Of a DNA stretch of 64,000 bases, positions 16,661 through 25,048 are shown piece by piece. The DNA comes from Tichowtungia aerotolerans (lineage in GTDB: Bacteria > Verrucomicrobiota > Kiritimatiellia > Kiritimatiellales > Tichowtungiaceae): contig NZ_CP047593.1 of assembly GCF_009905215.1 (NCBI RefSeq), positions 2,794,900 through 2,858,899 of the forward strand, given 5' to 3'. A program made the translations under genes and the position numbers. How positions within the stretch are numbered: the stretch's first letter is position 1; the number at the start of each line of letters is the position of its first letter. Under the pieces are notes generated by a model. It was not told the origin of the DNA and did not search any database. It was given only the letters and a program-made list of their open reading frames with translations.

Positions 16661-18055
16661 ATGAAAGAATTTGGTTATTTGTTATTGGCTGTTGGCTTTG
16701 TGGCGGGATGTTCTTCGCCGCAGGCAACGGTTTCGGTGCAGCCGAAGGCGGGATCTCCGCTGAGTAAATCGGAGCTCGACCTATGGAACAGCGCCGCGTT
16801 TAAAAAGAAATTTCAACGGAGCTATATCGCGGAAACCGACATTGAACCGCGCGTGACCACTGTTGAGCGCGATGAGCTGATGGCGGTTCAGAACCTGATC
16901 GGCGCTGACAAGATGGACGAGGCTGCAAAGCTGCTGGATAAAAGCCGTGGTGAAGCTGCCAGTGCAACCTGCGATTTCATGCTGGGTAATATCTACTTTC
17001 AGCAGGAGCGCTATGAAGAGGCTCTGCCGGCGTATGAAACCGCGGTCGAAAAATATCCGAAGTTCCGCCGTGCATGGCGCAATCTCGGGCTGATCTATGT
17101 GCGCAACGGCGATTACGAAAAAGCACTTCCTGCGCTGACGAAAGTGATTGAGCTCGGCGGCGGCGATTCGCTCACCTACGGACTGCTCGGCTTTGCCTAT
17201 TCATCCGTCGAAAACAGCATGGCCGCAGAATCGGCTTATCGTCAGGCTGTTCTGCTCGACCCAGCTACGATGGACTGGAAGATGGGACTGGCACGCTCGC
17301 TTTTTAAGCAGCAGCGTTATCCGGAAGCGGTCGCTCTTTGCAACAGCCTGATTGATTCCGATCCGGACCGCGCCGACCTTTGGCTGCTGCAGGCCAATGC
17401 CTACGTCGGCCTCAAACAGCCGCTCAAAGCGGCCGAAAACTACGAGATGGTCGACCAGCTCGGAAAGTCCACCGTGGACAGCCTCAACATGCTGGGCGAC
17501 ATCTACGTCAACGAAGACCTCTATGAAATGGCCGCCAACGCCTACATCCGTGCGATGGACCTGAACCCGGACCGCAACGCCGAACGGCCCATTCGTGCCT
17601 GCAAAGTGCTCGTCACCCGCGGTGCGCTGGAAGAAACCAAAACACTGATTCAGCACATCAAGGATCTGCACGATGCGCATCTCGGTCAGGTGGACCAAAA
17701 AGATCTCCTGAAGCTTCAGGCCCGCATCGCGGTGGCTGAGGGACAGGCTGACGAGGAAGTTCGCGTGCTTGAAGAAATCGTGGAGCTGGATCCGCTGGAT
17801 GGAGAAGCGTTAATTCTGCTGGGGCAGCATGCATCGCGGGTCAACGATCCGGACAAAGCCGTGTTCTATTACGAACGGGCCGAAAGCCTCGAAAAATACG
17901 AAGCCGACGCCAAAATCCGTCACGCTCAGCTGCTGGTCAGTCAGAGCAAATACACCGAAGCGCTGCCGCTGCTTCGCCGCGCACAGGAAATTAAGCCGCG
18001 CGACGACATCCAGAAATACCTGGACCAGATCGAGCGCGTCGCTAAAGCCAGATAG
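16661..18055 (+). CDS. TPR-repeat lipoprotein of the TonB system
   Basis: 464 aa from ATG 16661; AAGGA at 16647-16651 fits this start better than the ATG at 16652 that overlaps the tonB stop. Lipobox FVAGC (Cys 17). About ten TPR-like repeats fill the rest (ERYEEALPAYETAVEKYP, GDYEKALPALTKVIEL, NSMAAESAYRQAVLLDP, KYTEALPLLRRAQEIKP). A TPR protein is the last gene of TonB2 operons in Vibrio, where it is also expected in the periplasm. Probably a scaffold or receptor-selecting factor. Confidence 0.85.
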   Translation: MKEFGYLLLAVGFVAGCSSPQATVSVQPKAGSPLSKSELDLWNSAAFKKKFQRSYIAETDIEPRVTTVERDELMAVQNLIGADKMDEAAKLLDKSRGEAASATCDFMLGNIYFQQERYEEALPAYETAVEKYPKFRRAWRNLGLIYVRNGDYEKALPALTKVIELGGGDSLTYGLLGFAYSSVENSMAAESAYRQAVLLDPATMDWKMGLARSLFKQQRYPEAVALCNSLIDSDPDRADLWLLQANAYVGLKQPLKAAENYEMVDQLGKSTVDSLNMLGDIYVNEDLYEMAANAYIRAMDLNPDRNAERPIRACKVLVTRGALEETKTLIQHIKDLHDAHLGQVDQKDLLKLQARIAVAEGQADEEVRVLEEIVELDPLDGEALILLGQHASRVNDPDKAVFYYERAESLEKYEADAKIRHAQLLVSQSKYTEALPLLRRAQEIKPRDDIQKYLDQIERVAKAR

Positions 18056-18117
18056 CTTCCAAACATGGGAGACAGGTTGCGCCTGTATTTTGGAAGCTTT
18101 CCAATGTTTGGAAAGCT
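18054..18117. repeat. Composite palindromic element between convergent genes
   Basis: Nested inverted repeats: AGCTTCCAAA (18054-18063) faces TTTGGAAGCT (18089-18098) around a small hairpin ACAGG-TTGCG-CCTGT; directly after it AGCTTTCCAATGTTTGGAAAGCT (18095-18117) is a 10-bp perfect stem with a 3-base spacer. It fills the whole gap between the TPR gene and the convergent pseudouridine synthase and touches both stop codons. Likely a bidirectional terminator made from the dispersed palindrome. Confidence 0.7.
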
Positions 18118-18949
18118 ATTTGAGCTTCAGTGCTTTCAGCGCTTCCTGAAAGTCCGCCGGGATCGGTGCGGTAGCGCGCAGCGGTCCGTTTGCCTTTCCG
18201 GGAACCGGCAGCACCAATCGGTAGGCATGCAGCATTTGGCGCGGCAGGGTGCGCAGAATATCGGCGAGCCCTTTGGAGCCGGCGTAGCCTTTGTCGCCCA
18301 GCACCGGATGGCGCACAGCGGCGAGATGCTTGCGGATCTGGTGCGTGCGGCCGGTTTTGATGCGCAGTTCCAGATAGCTTGCATGGCGGCTGCGGTCCAG
18401 AACATTGACCATGGTGGTTGCTGATTCTCCATCAATATCACGGGTGATGGTCTGGAGCTGGTCCGATACCCGTCCGTTGACGATTGCACGGTAGATTTTG
18501 ACAACTTCCTGATTCTTGAAGATCGGAATCATAGCGGCTTTGGCTTCCGTATTTTTTGCGAAGATCACGCAGCCGGAGGTTTCGCGGTCGAGGCGGTGTA
18601 CGGCGCACAGCTCCGGATTGCGCAGTTCGCGCTGCAGGCGAACTTCCAGACTTTTTGCGCTGTCATTGGTGACCAGTCCGGCGGGTTTGTTGACCACCAG
18701 GATGTCGCCCGCTTTTTTCAAAATATCGATTTTTTTAACGGCAGTTGCTTCGGAGCGAATTACTTCAATCACGTCGCGGGTGGAAAGCTTATGTTTGGCC
18801 ATCCAGATGCGCTGACTGTTGACCATGACCTGTTTGCCGTCGAGCAGGGCCTTTGCCTGTTTCTTCGAGCAGCGCAGGCGGTCCGCCAGTACTTCCAGCA
18901 GGGCATTGCCTTCTTCGTGCGGTTTAACCTGAAAACTTTCTTTAATCAT
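18116..18949 (-). CDS. RluA-family 23S/tRNA pseudouridine synthase
   Basis: 277 aa. N-terminal S4 RNA-binding domain (about 14-65: LADRLRCSKKQAKALLDGKQVMVN) and the RluA catalytic domain with HRLDRETSG (catalytic D121), VNKPAGLVTND and GRTHQIRKHLA. It converts a specific uridine in rRNA or tRNA to pseudouridine; which one cannot be told. The ATG overlaps the argD stop by 4 bases, so it is translated with argD. Confidence 0.9.
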   Translation of the reverse strand: MIKESFQVKPHEEGNALLEVLADRLRCSKKQAKALLDGKQVMVNSQRIWMAKHKLSTRDVIEVIRSEATAVKKIDILKKAGDILVVNKPAGLVTNDSAKSLEVRLQRELRNPELCAVHRLDRETSGCVIFAKNTEAKAAMIPIFKNQEVVKIYRAIVNGRVSDQLQTITRDIDGESATTMVNVLDRSRHASYLELRIKTGRTHQIRKHLAAVRHPVLGDKGYAGSKGLADILRTLPRQMLHAYRLVLPVPGKANGPLRATAPIPADFQEALKALKLK

Positions 18950-20133
18950 AGGGAATCCAGTTCTGAGCAGGCGTCTTCAATCAGAGCAACTGCCTTTTCA
19001 ACATCTTCAACAGTGACGTTGAGTGGCGGAAGAATCCGCAGTACCCGTACTGCGGTGGCCAGGGTGAGCAGACCTTTTTCCTGAAGCTTTTTCTGCAGCG
19101 GCAGGGCGCTGTCGTTCAGAACCAGCCCGACCATCAGACCGGTGCCCCGGGCGCATTCAATCCAGTCGTACTGATCGGCAATGACCTGCAGTTTCTCGAG
19201 CAGCAGGGTGCCCATGGCTTTGGCGTTTTCAAGCAGGTTTTCCTGTTCAATGGTTTCGAGCACAGCCAGCGCAGCCGCGCACGCCAGCGGCGTGCCGCCG
19301 AAGGTGGTGGCGTGATTGCCCGGCTGGAAAGTGTCCGCAACTTCCGGTGAAGCAACGACGGCACCGATCGGGAATCCGTTGCCGAGGGCTTTGGCCAGCG
19401 AAAATGCGTCGGGCTGTACGTCGTAATTCTGGAAGCCGAACCATTTGCCGGTCCGGCCGATACCGGCCTGGACTTCATCAAAGAGAAGCAGGATGTTTTT
19501 TTCGTCGCATAGCGTCCGCAGACCGGCAATGAATTCCGAGTCAGCGGGAATGATTCCGCCTTCACCCTGAACGGCTTCAACCAATACGGCGGCCGTTTTT
19601 TCGGTAATGGCGGTTTTTACGGACTCAAGGTTGTTGAACTCGGCATAAGCAAATCCTTCGGGCAGGGGATAAAATCCTTTCTGGACCTTGTCCTGTCCGG
19701 TCGCGGTCAGAGTGGCCAGAGTCCGTCCGTGGAACGAGTTTTTCATCGTGACGACTTCAAATTTTCCTTTGTCCGACCCCCACAGCCGCGCCAGTTTAAT
19801 CAGTCCTTCGTTGGCTTCCGCTCCGCTGTTGCAGAAGAAGCATTTTCCGCCGCCGGCTTTTTCCGCGAGGGCTTTGGCGAGCTGCGGCTGTTTCTCATTA
19901 TAATAGAGGTTGGAAACATGCATCAGCGTGGCCGCCTGATCCTGAACGGCTTTCACCACGTTCGGGTGGCAGTGACCGACGTTGAGTACGGCGATACCGG
20001 CCAGGAAATCAAGATATTCCTTTCCGTCGGCGTCCCATACTTTGGTGCCGGATCCTTTTACCAGGGCCAGCTGCGGTGCATAGGTTGGAATTAAAAACTG
20101 TTTCTGCAAGTCAGCAATTTCTGCGGTATTCAT
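18946..20133 (-). CDS. argD: Acetylornithine / succinyldiaminopimelate aminotransferase
   Basis: 395 aa, class-III PLP aminotransferase of normal length. Seen: YLDFLAGIAVLNVGHCHP, FFCNSGAEANEGLIKLAR, KNSFHGRTLATL, LLFDEVQAGIGRTGKWF, and the PLP lysine K248 in SLAKALGNGFPIGA. ArgD transaminates N-acetylornithine in arginine synthesis and can also serve lysine synthesis. No other arg genes are adjacent. Forms a two-gene unit with the pseudouridine synthase. Confidence 0.9.
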   Translation of the reverse strand: MNTAEIADLQKQFLIPTYAPQLALVKGSGTKVWDADGKEYLDFLAGIAVLNVGHCHPNVVKAVQDQAATLMHVSNLYYNEKQPQLAKALAEKAGGGKCFFCNSGAEANEGLIKLARLWGSDKGKFEVVTMKNSFHGRTLATLTATGQDKVQKGFYPLPEGFAYAEFNNLESVKTAITEKTAAVLVEAVQGEGGIIPADSEFIAGLRTLCDEKNILLLFDEVQAGIGRTGKWFGFQNYDVQPDAFSLAKALGNGFPIGAVVASPEVADTFQPGNHATTFGGTPLACAAALAVLETIEQENLLENAKAMGTLLLEKLQVIADQYDWIECARGTGLMVGLVLNDSALPLQKKLQEKGLLTLATAVRVLRILPPLNVTVEDVEKAVALIEDACSELDSL

Positions 20134-20332
20134 CGGGTTTCTCCATCAAAGGGGCGGAACATACCGCATCAGGCTGCCTTTTGCCAATGCATTTAAACAG
20201 AACAGACTGTGTGAAAACTCGGTTTTAAGTTTCTTTACGGATAAAGAGTTGTTTCAAACGGTGTGAGATTTTGTGGCTTACCTTTGTCGTAATTTATTGA
20301 GTTATTTTAATCGTTAGTTTAAAGTATGTTTC

Positions 20333-20566
20333 ATGAAGCTCGAAATTGCCGAAGAAATTCTTGCGCGGGCCGACCGATGCTTGAAAAACTATCAGTGTAT
20401 TTCCGGTCATGCAGACAGCTGTTCCCATCCGGCGCCTCAACTGATGGGAAAACAGCGCTTTTTGTGTCATGAATCAGAACCCTGTGCCTATAAAATACCT
20501 TTCGGTTGCAATTTTTTCTGCACGTGTCCCGTTAGGGAGGAAGTTTTTAAGCAAACCGGAATATGA
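20333..20566 (+). CDS. Small cysteine-rich protein, unknown function
   Basis: 77 aa with ten cysteines, arranged as CLKNYQC, HADSCSH, FLCHESEPC and FGCNFFCTCPVREEVF. No signal peptide, so a cytoplasmic metal or iron-sulfur site is more likely than disulfides. The stop overlaps the upstream in-frame ATG of the next frame, but that gene probably starts 15 bases later. I do not recognise the family. Confidence 0.6.
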   Translation: MKLEIAEEILARADRCLKNYQCISGHADSCSHPAPQLMGKQRFLCHESEPCAYKIPFGCNFFCTCPVREEVFKQTGI

Positions 20567-20577
20567 AGGAGGCTCGG

Positions 20578-21051
20578 ATGAAACAGTGGTGTTGGATTGT
20601 GCTTCTGGCAGTTTTGCTGCCTTCGTCTTTTGTTTCTGCTCAGAAAAATCCAGTTAAAGATCGGTTGAAACAGCGAGCGGAAAATCCGCGGCTGGATCTC
20701 AGTAAGGAGCCGGAATGTGCCCCGACTGAGGATCTGAATGTGCAGGAACTTCAGTTGCAGCGGAATGAACTGAAGGGTCAGGTGATTGAGCTGGAGTTCG
20801 ATAATGTTATTGATCTGCAGCAGGCCGGCCCGGGGTATACAGCCCGCGTTACATTTGAAAGCCCCCGGGTCAGTGAAGGGGTCACGATCATGTTTCCCGC
20901 AGAAGGGCTGGAATTCATTCAGCCGCTTGCTGATCACCGCGGGCCGCTTCGTGCTACCGTGTATGTAGAGGTGATTAACAGTAAAATGCTGCGGGCTCTT
21001 GGTACCCGCTACAGCAAAAACAAGCCCGAAGGCGAACGGTACAATTGGTAG
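20578..21051 (+). CDS. Small secreted protein, unknown function
   Basis: 157 aa. AAGGAGG at 20566-20572 points to the ATG at 20578. Signal peptide (WIVLLAVLLPSSFVSAQ). The mature part has a Lys/Arg-rich helix then a beta-rich domain (LKGQVIELEFDNVIDLQQ, YTARVTFESPRVSEG, TVYVEVINSKMLRALGTRY). Co-oriented with the Cys-rich gene and closed by a clear terminator. Family not recognised. Confidence 0.6.
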   Translation: MKQWCWIVLLAVLLPSSFVSAQKNPVKDRLKQRAENPRLDLSKEPECAPTEDLNVQELQLQRNELKGQVIELEFDNVIDLQQAGPGYTARVTFESPRVSEGVTIMFPAEGLEFIQPLADHRGPLRATVYVEVINSKMLRALGTRYSKNKPEGERYNW

Positions 21052-21080
21052 TGATTCGTTAAATAGTTATTTGTTATCAG

Positions 21081-21108
21081 GGGAAATGGTCGTTACATTT
21101 CCCTTTTT
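21081..21108 (+). terminator. Intrinsic terminator
   Basis: GGGAAATG (21081-21088) pairs with CATTTCCC (21096-21103), loop of 7, followed directly by TTTTT. It ends the transcript of the small secreted protein before gltX. Confidence 0.85.
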
Positions 21109-21145
21109 GCTGATAACCGATAACCCTTAACCGAGAACTGAAATT

Positions 21146-22450
21146 ATGACTGTTCGTACTCGTTTTGCTCCCAGCCCTACCGGCAACGTACATATTGGCA
21201 ATATGCGCGCGGCCATCTTCAACTGGCTTTATGCCCGCCACACCGGCGGAAAATTTCTGCTCCGCGTTGAGGATACCGACATTGAACGCTCAACTCCTGA
21301 AGCGATTCAGGCTCTTTTGGATGCCATGGAATGGCTCGGGCTGGATGTTGATGAGGAACCGCTTTACCAGACCAGCCGCATGGAGGCTCACCTTGCCGCC
21401 GCAGAGCAGCTGCTCGCTTCCGGTCACGCCTACAGGGAAGACAAGGGCGGGCTGGGGCAGGGCGAATGCGTGATTTTCAGGATGCCTGATGAAGATATGG
21501 TTTTCGAAGATGAAGTGAAAGGAACCCTCCGCAAAAAGGCCGCCGATACGCAGGACTTTGTGATTGTCCGCTCCAACGGCACTCCCGTGTTTCATTTGGC
21601 CAATGTTCTCGATGATATCGAGCAGGGCATCACCCATGTGATTCGCGGTGACGACCACGTCGAAAACACCTATCGCCACATCGCGCTTTATAAAGCGCTT
21701 GGCGCGCCGGTTCCGGAATTCGCCCATCTGCCGATGATCATCAACGCGCAGGGTAAACCCTATTCCAAGCGAGATGGCGATGCATTTGTCGGAGACTTTC
21801 GCGAAAAGGGATTCCTCGGCGAAACGCTTTTCAATTATCTTGCGCTGCTCGGCTGGTCTCCCGGTGACGATCGCGAAGTGATGAGTCGTCAGGAAATGAT
21901 CGATGCCTTTGATCTAAAGAGCTGTAAATCATCGCCTGCTCAGGTTGATCTCCGGAAGCTGCAATGGATGAACGGGGAGTACATTCGTGCGCTGGCTCCG
22001 GATCAATTTGCAGTAATTGCACACCGTGAACTCGAAAAGGCCGGTGTGGATGTGCCGCCGGATGTCGGCGCAATTTTTGATTTGATGCAGGCGCGTGTTA
22101 AACTTCCGTCAGAAATTGTTCCGGCCTGCGAATTCTTTTTCAACGACGAGTTTGAGTACGATGAAAAAGCGGTTCGGAAAAAACTGCTCAAGGACGGAGT
22201 TTTCCAAACCTTGGAAAAAATCATGGAGATCTTCCAGGGATTGGAAGATTTTGATCAGGAAACGATTGATAAAGCGCTGCACGACTTTGTGGATCAGAGC
22301 GGTCTCGGTTTTGGAGCCGTGATGCCGCCGATCCGTATTGCGGTTTCCGGCCAGCAGTCCGGTCCCGATCTTGCGCCGGTTCTTTCGATTCTCGGCCGGG
22401 ATAAGGTGCTTGAGCGCATGCAGAATACCATCAGGCGGTTCAGAAAATGA
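21146..22450 (+). CDS. gltX: Glutamyl-tRNA synthetase
   Basis: 434 aa, slightly short for the family. Class-I signatures: RFAPSPTGNVHIGN near the N-terminus and YSKRDGD as the KMSKS variant. RVEDTDIERS and HVIRGDDHVENTYRH are also typical. It charges tRNA with glutamate. gatB lies two genes downstream, which fits a non-discriminating enzyme feeding the amidotransferase route to Gln-tRNA (inference). The gene contains the perfect palindrome at 22202-22216 and a near copy at 22232-22246, encoding FQTLEK and FQGLED. Overlaps the next gene as ATGA. Confidence 0.93.
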   Translation: MTVRTRFAPSPTGNVHIGNMRAAIFNWLYARHTGGKFLLRVEDTDIERSTPEAIQALLDAMEWLGLDVDEEPLYQTSRMEAHLAAAEQLLASGHAYREDKGGLGQGECVIFRMPDEDMVFEDEVKGTLRKKAADTQDFVIVRSNGTPVFHLANVLDDIEQGITHVIRGDDHVENTYRHIALYKALGAPVPEFAHLPMIINAQGKPYSKRDGDAFVGDFREKGFLGETLFNYLALLGWSPGDDREVMSRQEMIDAFDLKSCKSSPAQVDLRKLQWMNGEYIRALAPDQFAVIAHRELEKAGVDVPPDVGAIFDLMQARVKLPSEIVPACEFFFNDEFEYDEKAVRKKLLKDGVFQTLEKIMEIFQGLEDFDQETIDKALHDFVDQSGLGFGAVMPPIRIAVSGQQSGPDLAPVLSILGRDKVLERMQNTIRRFRK

Positions 22451-23148
22451 AGACGGCGTTGATTACCGGAGCGAGTCGCGGAATCGGCGCGGCCATTGCT
22501 CAGAAACTGGCTGGAAAATACAGGTTGGTTCTGACCGGCCGCGCTGAAGAAAAACTGGCCGACGTGAAGGCCGTCTGCGAGGCAAAAGGCGCATCGGTAC
22601 AGACGGTTGTCGCCGATCTGTCGGTTCCGGCTGATGTTGAAACACTGTTTGCCGGAGTGGATCGTGTCGACTTGCTGGTGAATAATGCCGGGGTTGGAAT
22701 TTTTGGAAGAATCGCCGGGTTTTCGCTATCGGACTGGCAGAGAATCCAGAGGGTGAATGTCGAGGGTGCGTTTCTGTGTACGCAGGCGGCGATGAAGAAA
22801 ATGGCTGCTCAGGGCGGTGGGCGTATTATCAATATTTCATCGGTTGTTGGCGTGAAAGGCTATGCGGAGCAGGCCGCCTACGGCGCGAGCAAGCACGCGC
22901 TGATTGGATTGACCAAAACCGCAATTGAAGAGGGGCGTGACGCCAATATCCGGGTTCATGCGGTTTGTCCCGGCGGCGTGGCCACCGAGATGGTGAAGCA
23001 GTCCCGCCCGGATCTGACCGATTTTTCGGCGATGATTCAGCCCGAAGATGTTGCGGATGCAGTCGCCTATCTGGACAGCCTGCCGCCGAATATTACGGTG
23101 GATGTCATCCATCTGCGCCGAGCCGCTTCGGCCCAGACCTGGGGCTGA
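22447..23148 (+). CDS. SDR-family oxidoreductase (FabG-like)
   Basis: 233 aa. Classical short-chain dehydrogenase: TGASRGIGAAIA nucleotide-binding motif, NNAGVG, the catalytic Ser in ISSVVG and YGASK with Tyr and Lys, then CPGGVATEM. It resembles 3-oxoacyl-ACP reductases, but SDR substrates cannot be fixed by sequence alone. Start overlaps the gltX stop by 4 bases, so they are translationally coupled. Confidence 0.88.
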   Translation: MKTALITGASRGIGAAIAQKLAGKYRLVLTGRAEEKLADVKAVCEAKGASVQTVVADLSVPADVETLFAGVDRVDLLVNNAGVGIFGRIAGFSLSDWQRIQRVNVEGAFLCTQAAMKKMAAQGGGRIINISSVVGVKGYAEQAAYGASKHALIGLTKTAIEEGRDANIRVHAVCPGGVATEMVKQSRPDLTDFSAMIQPEDVADAVAYLDSLPPNITVDVIHLRRAASAQTWG

Positions 23149-23251
23149 TGTTCCCAGCCCTTGGAATGCGCTGGCGGAAAATGCCGGGCTGATTGTGCTT
23201 TCGTGCTTTCCTCATTGAATTCAGCGGGAATCTGTGGAACCTTGTGCGGCT

Positions 23252-24676
23252 ATGAAATATGAAGCGTGTATAGGACTTGAAACCCATGTGATGCAGAAAA
23301 CGCAGACCAAAATGTTCTGCAGCTGTAAACACGAATACGGCGCGGCGCCGAACACCAATGTCTGCCCGGTTTGTCTCGGTTATCCCGGTGCGATGCCGGT
23401 AATGAATGAGCACGCCATCGAATTGATCTGCAAGGCCGGACTGATGATCGGCTGTGAGATTAATCCGCACTCCAAGTGGGATCGCAAAAATTATTTTTAT
23501 CCTGATATGTCCAAAAACTATCAGATTACGCAGGCGGACCAGCCGCTTTGCCTCGGCGGAGAAATTACCACAGAGGTGAATGGCGAGACCAAAACGTTCA
23601 CGATTGAGCGGATTCATCAGGAGGAAAACGCCGCGAAGAACACGCATGTGTCTGGTGCCAGCCTGATCGACTACAACCGCGCCGGAACCGCGCTGATGGA
23701 AATTGTTTCGAATCCCTGCATGCATTCCGCCGATGATGCGCTCGCCTACATGACTGCGCTCCGGCAAATCATGGTGTATGGCGGCATTTCCGACTGCGAA
23801 CTCGAAAAAGGGCATATGCGTTCCGACGTCAATGTGAGTGTTCGTCCAGTCGGTTCTGAGGTGCTCGGTTCCAAGGTCGAAATTAAAAATATGAATTCCT
23901 TCAGTTTCATTGCGGAAGCCATCAACTATGAAATTGATCGCCAGATCGATGTGCTCGAAAATGGAGGAACGGTTGTTCAGGAAACGCGGGGATACGATTC
24001 CGATCGCGGTGAAACTTTTACTCAGCGTACGAAGGAAGATGCGCACGACTATCGTTATTTTCCAGAGCCCGATCTGATGCCGGTCGAAATTTCCGCCGAG
24101 CAGCTTGAGCAGTGGAAGAGTGAGTTGCCCGAACTCCCCGCGCAGCGGCGCGAACGCTACATCAGCGAATTCGGGTTGCCGGAATACGACGCCGGAGTGC
24201 TTACTGCTGAAATGGCGGTGTCCGACTTTTTTGATGCCGCCTGCCGAAACACAAAGCAGTACAAACTGGTGTCCAACTACATGATGGGCAAAGTCGCGAG
24301 TCTTGTGACCGAAACAGAAACGCGGGTGACTGATTCAAAACTGACAGTTGAGGCGCTTGCCCAGGTGGCCGAGCTGGCCGGCGGCGGCACAATCAGTTCG
24401 AATGCTGCCAATGAGCTGATTGACATCCTCTTTAAGGAGGGTGGTGATCCCAAAGCCATTGTTGACGAAAAAGGCATGGCTCAGGTTTCCGACGATAGCC
24501 AGCTTGAGCAGTGGGCCGATGAAGCGATCGCCGGAAACGACAAAGCTGTTTCCGACTACAAAGCCGGTAATGCGGCCTCTATTAATGCGCTCATGGGCTA
24601 CGTGATGAAACAGAGCAAAGGCAAAGCCAATCCTCCTGCTGTCATCGCTATGCTTAAACAGAAACTCGACTCCTAG
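23252..24676 (+). CDS. gatB: Asp/Glu-tRNA(Asn/Gln) amidotransferase subunit B
   Basis: 474 aa from the ATG at 23252; an in-frame GTG at 23234 is possible but adds a non-family tail. GatB signatures: YEACIGLETHVMQ, zinc-type cysteines FCSCKH and CPVCLGYPGAMP, RIHQEENAAKN, DYNRAGTALMEIVSNP, DVNVSVRP, EIKNMNSFSF, and the C-terminal GatB/YqeY tail. It transfers ammonia from GatA to misacylated Glu-tRNA(Gln) or Asp-tRNA(Asn). gatA and gatC are not in the window. Confidence 0.94.
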   Translation: MKYEACIGLETHVMQKTQTKMFCSCKHEYGAAPNTNVCPVCLGYPGAMPVMNEHAIELICKAGLMIGCEINPHSKWDRKNYFYPDMSKNYQITQADQPLCLGGEITTEVNGETKTFTIERIHQEENAAKNTHVSGASLIDYNRAGTALMEIVSNPCMHSADDALAYMTALRQIMVYGGISDCELEKGHMRSDVNVSVRPVGSEVLGSKVEIKNMNSFSFIAEAINYEIDRQIDVLENGGTVVQETRGYDSDRGETFTQRTKEDAHDYRYFPEPDLMPVEISAEQLEQWKSELPELPAQRRERYISEFGLPEYDAGVLTAEMAVSDFFDAACRNTKQYKLVSNYMMGKVASLVTETETRVTDSKLTVEALAQVAELAGGGTISSNAANELIDILFKEGGDPKAIVDEKGMAQVSDDSQLEQWADEAIAGNDKAVSDYKAGNAASINALMGYVMKQSKGKANPPAVIAMLKQKLDS

Positions 24677-24818
24677 TCGCTGTAATAAGCCTCTGAGATC
24701 ATTTGTTTTTCCATCAGGAAATACGGCATTTACCGTATATGCGATCCCCGGACATTCTGTTGTAATTTGACTGTCGAGACGTATGTCTGCGTCAATCACA
24801 ACAGCAGGTGGGGCTTCT

Positions 24819-24986
24819 ATGGTGATGGATCTTAAGTTTGATGATGATGTGTGTATAAATATTGATTTGCCGTCCGCATTGCGCCGGCAGCTTGCGCTAC
24901 GCAGTCTGGAGAGGGGTATGGACCTGCAAAGCCTTATTCTTGAAGTTATTCAGAATGAATGCTCTGGGAAAGAGTGTGATTTTTAA
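24819..24986 (+). CDS. Small ribbon-helix-helix-like protein
   Basis: 55 aa from ATG 24819 (AGGTGGGG upstream; ATG 24783 also possible). The sequence VCINIDLPSALRRQLALR followed by SLERGMDLQSLILEVIQ has the strand-helix-helix pattern of CopG/Arc repressors or antitoxins. No toxin gene is adjacent; the next gene is a LuxR-type regulator. A hairpin ATACGG-CATTTA-CCGTAT (24721-24738) lies upstream after gatB. Confidence 0.5.
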   Translation: MVMDLKFDDDVCINIDLPSALRRQLALRSLERGMDLQSLILEVIQNECSGKECDF

Positions 24987-25048
24987 TTCAGGTTGTTTAA
25001 AAGTTGTTGATTGTGACTCAGGGGTGTGCCTGCTAAGTTTTCAACAGA

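Noticed and set aside
24721-24738. Hairpin after gatB as an intrinsic terminator
   Set aside because: Six-pair stem without a T-tract; too weak to call.
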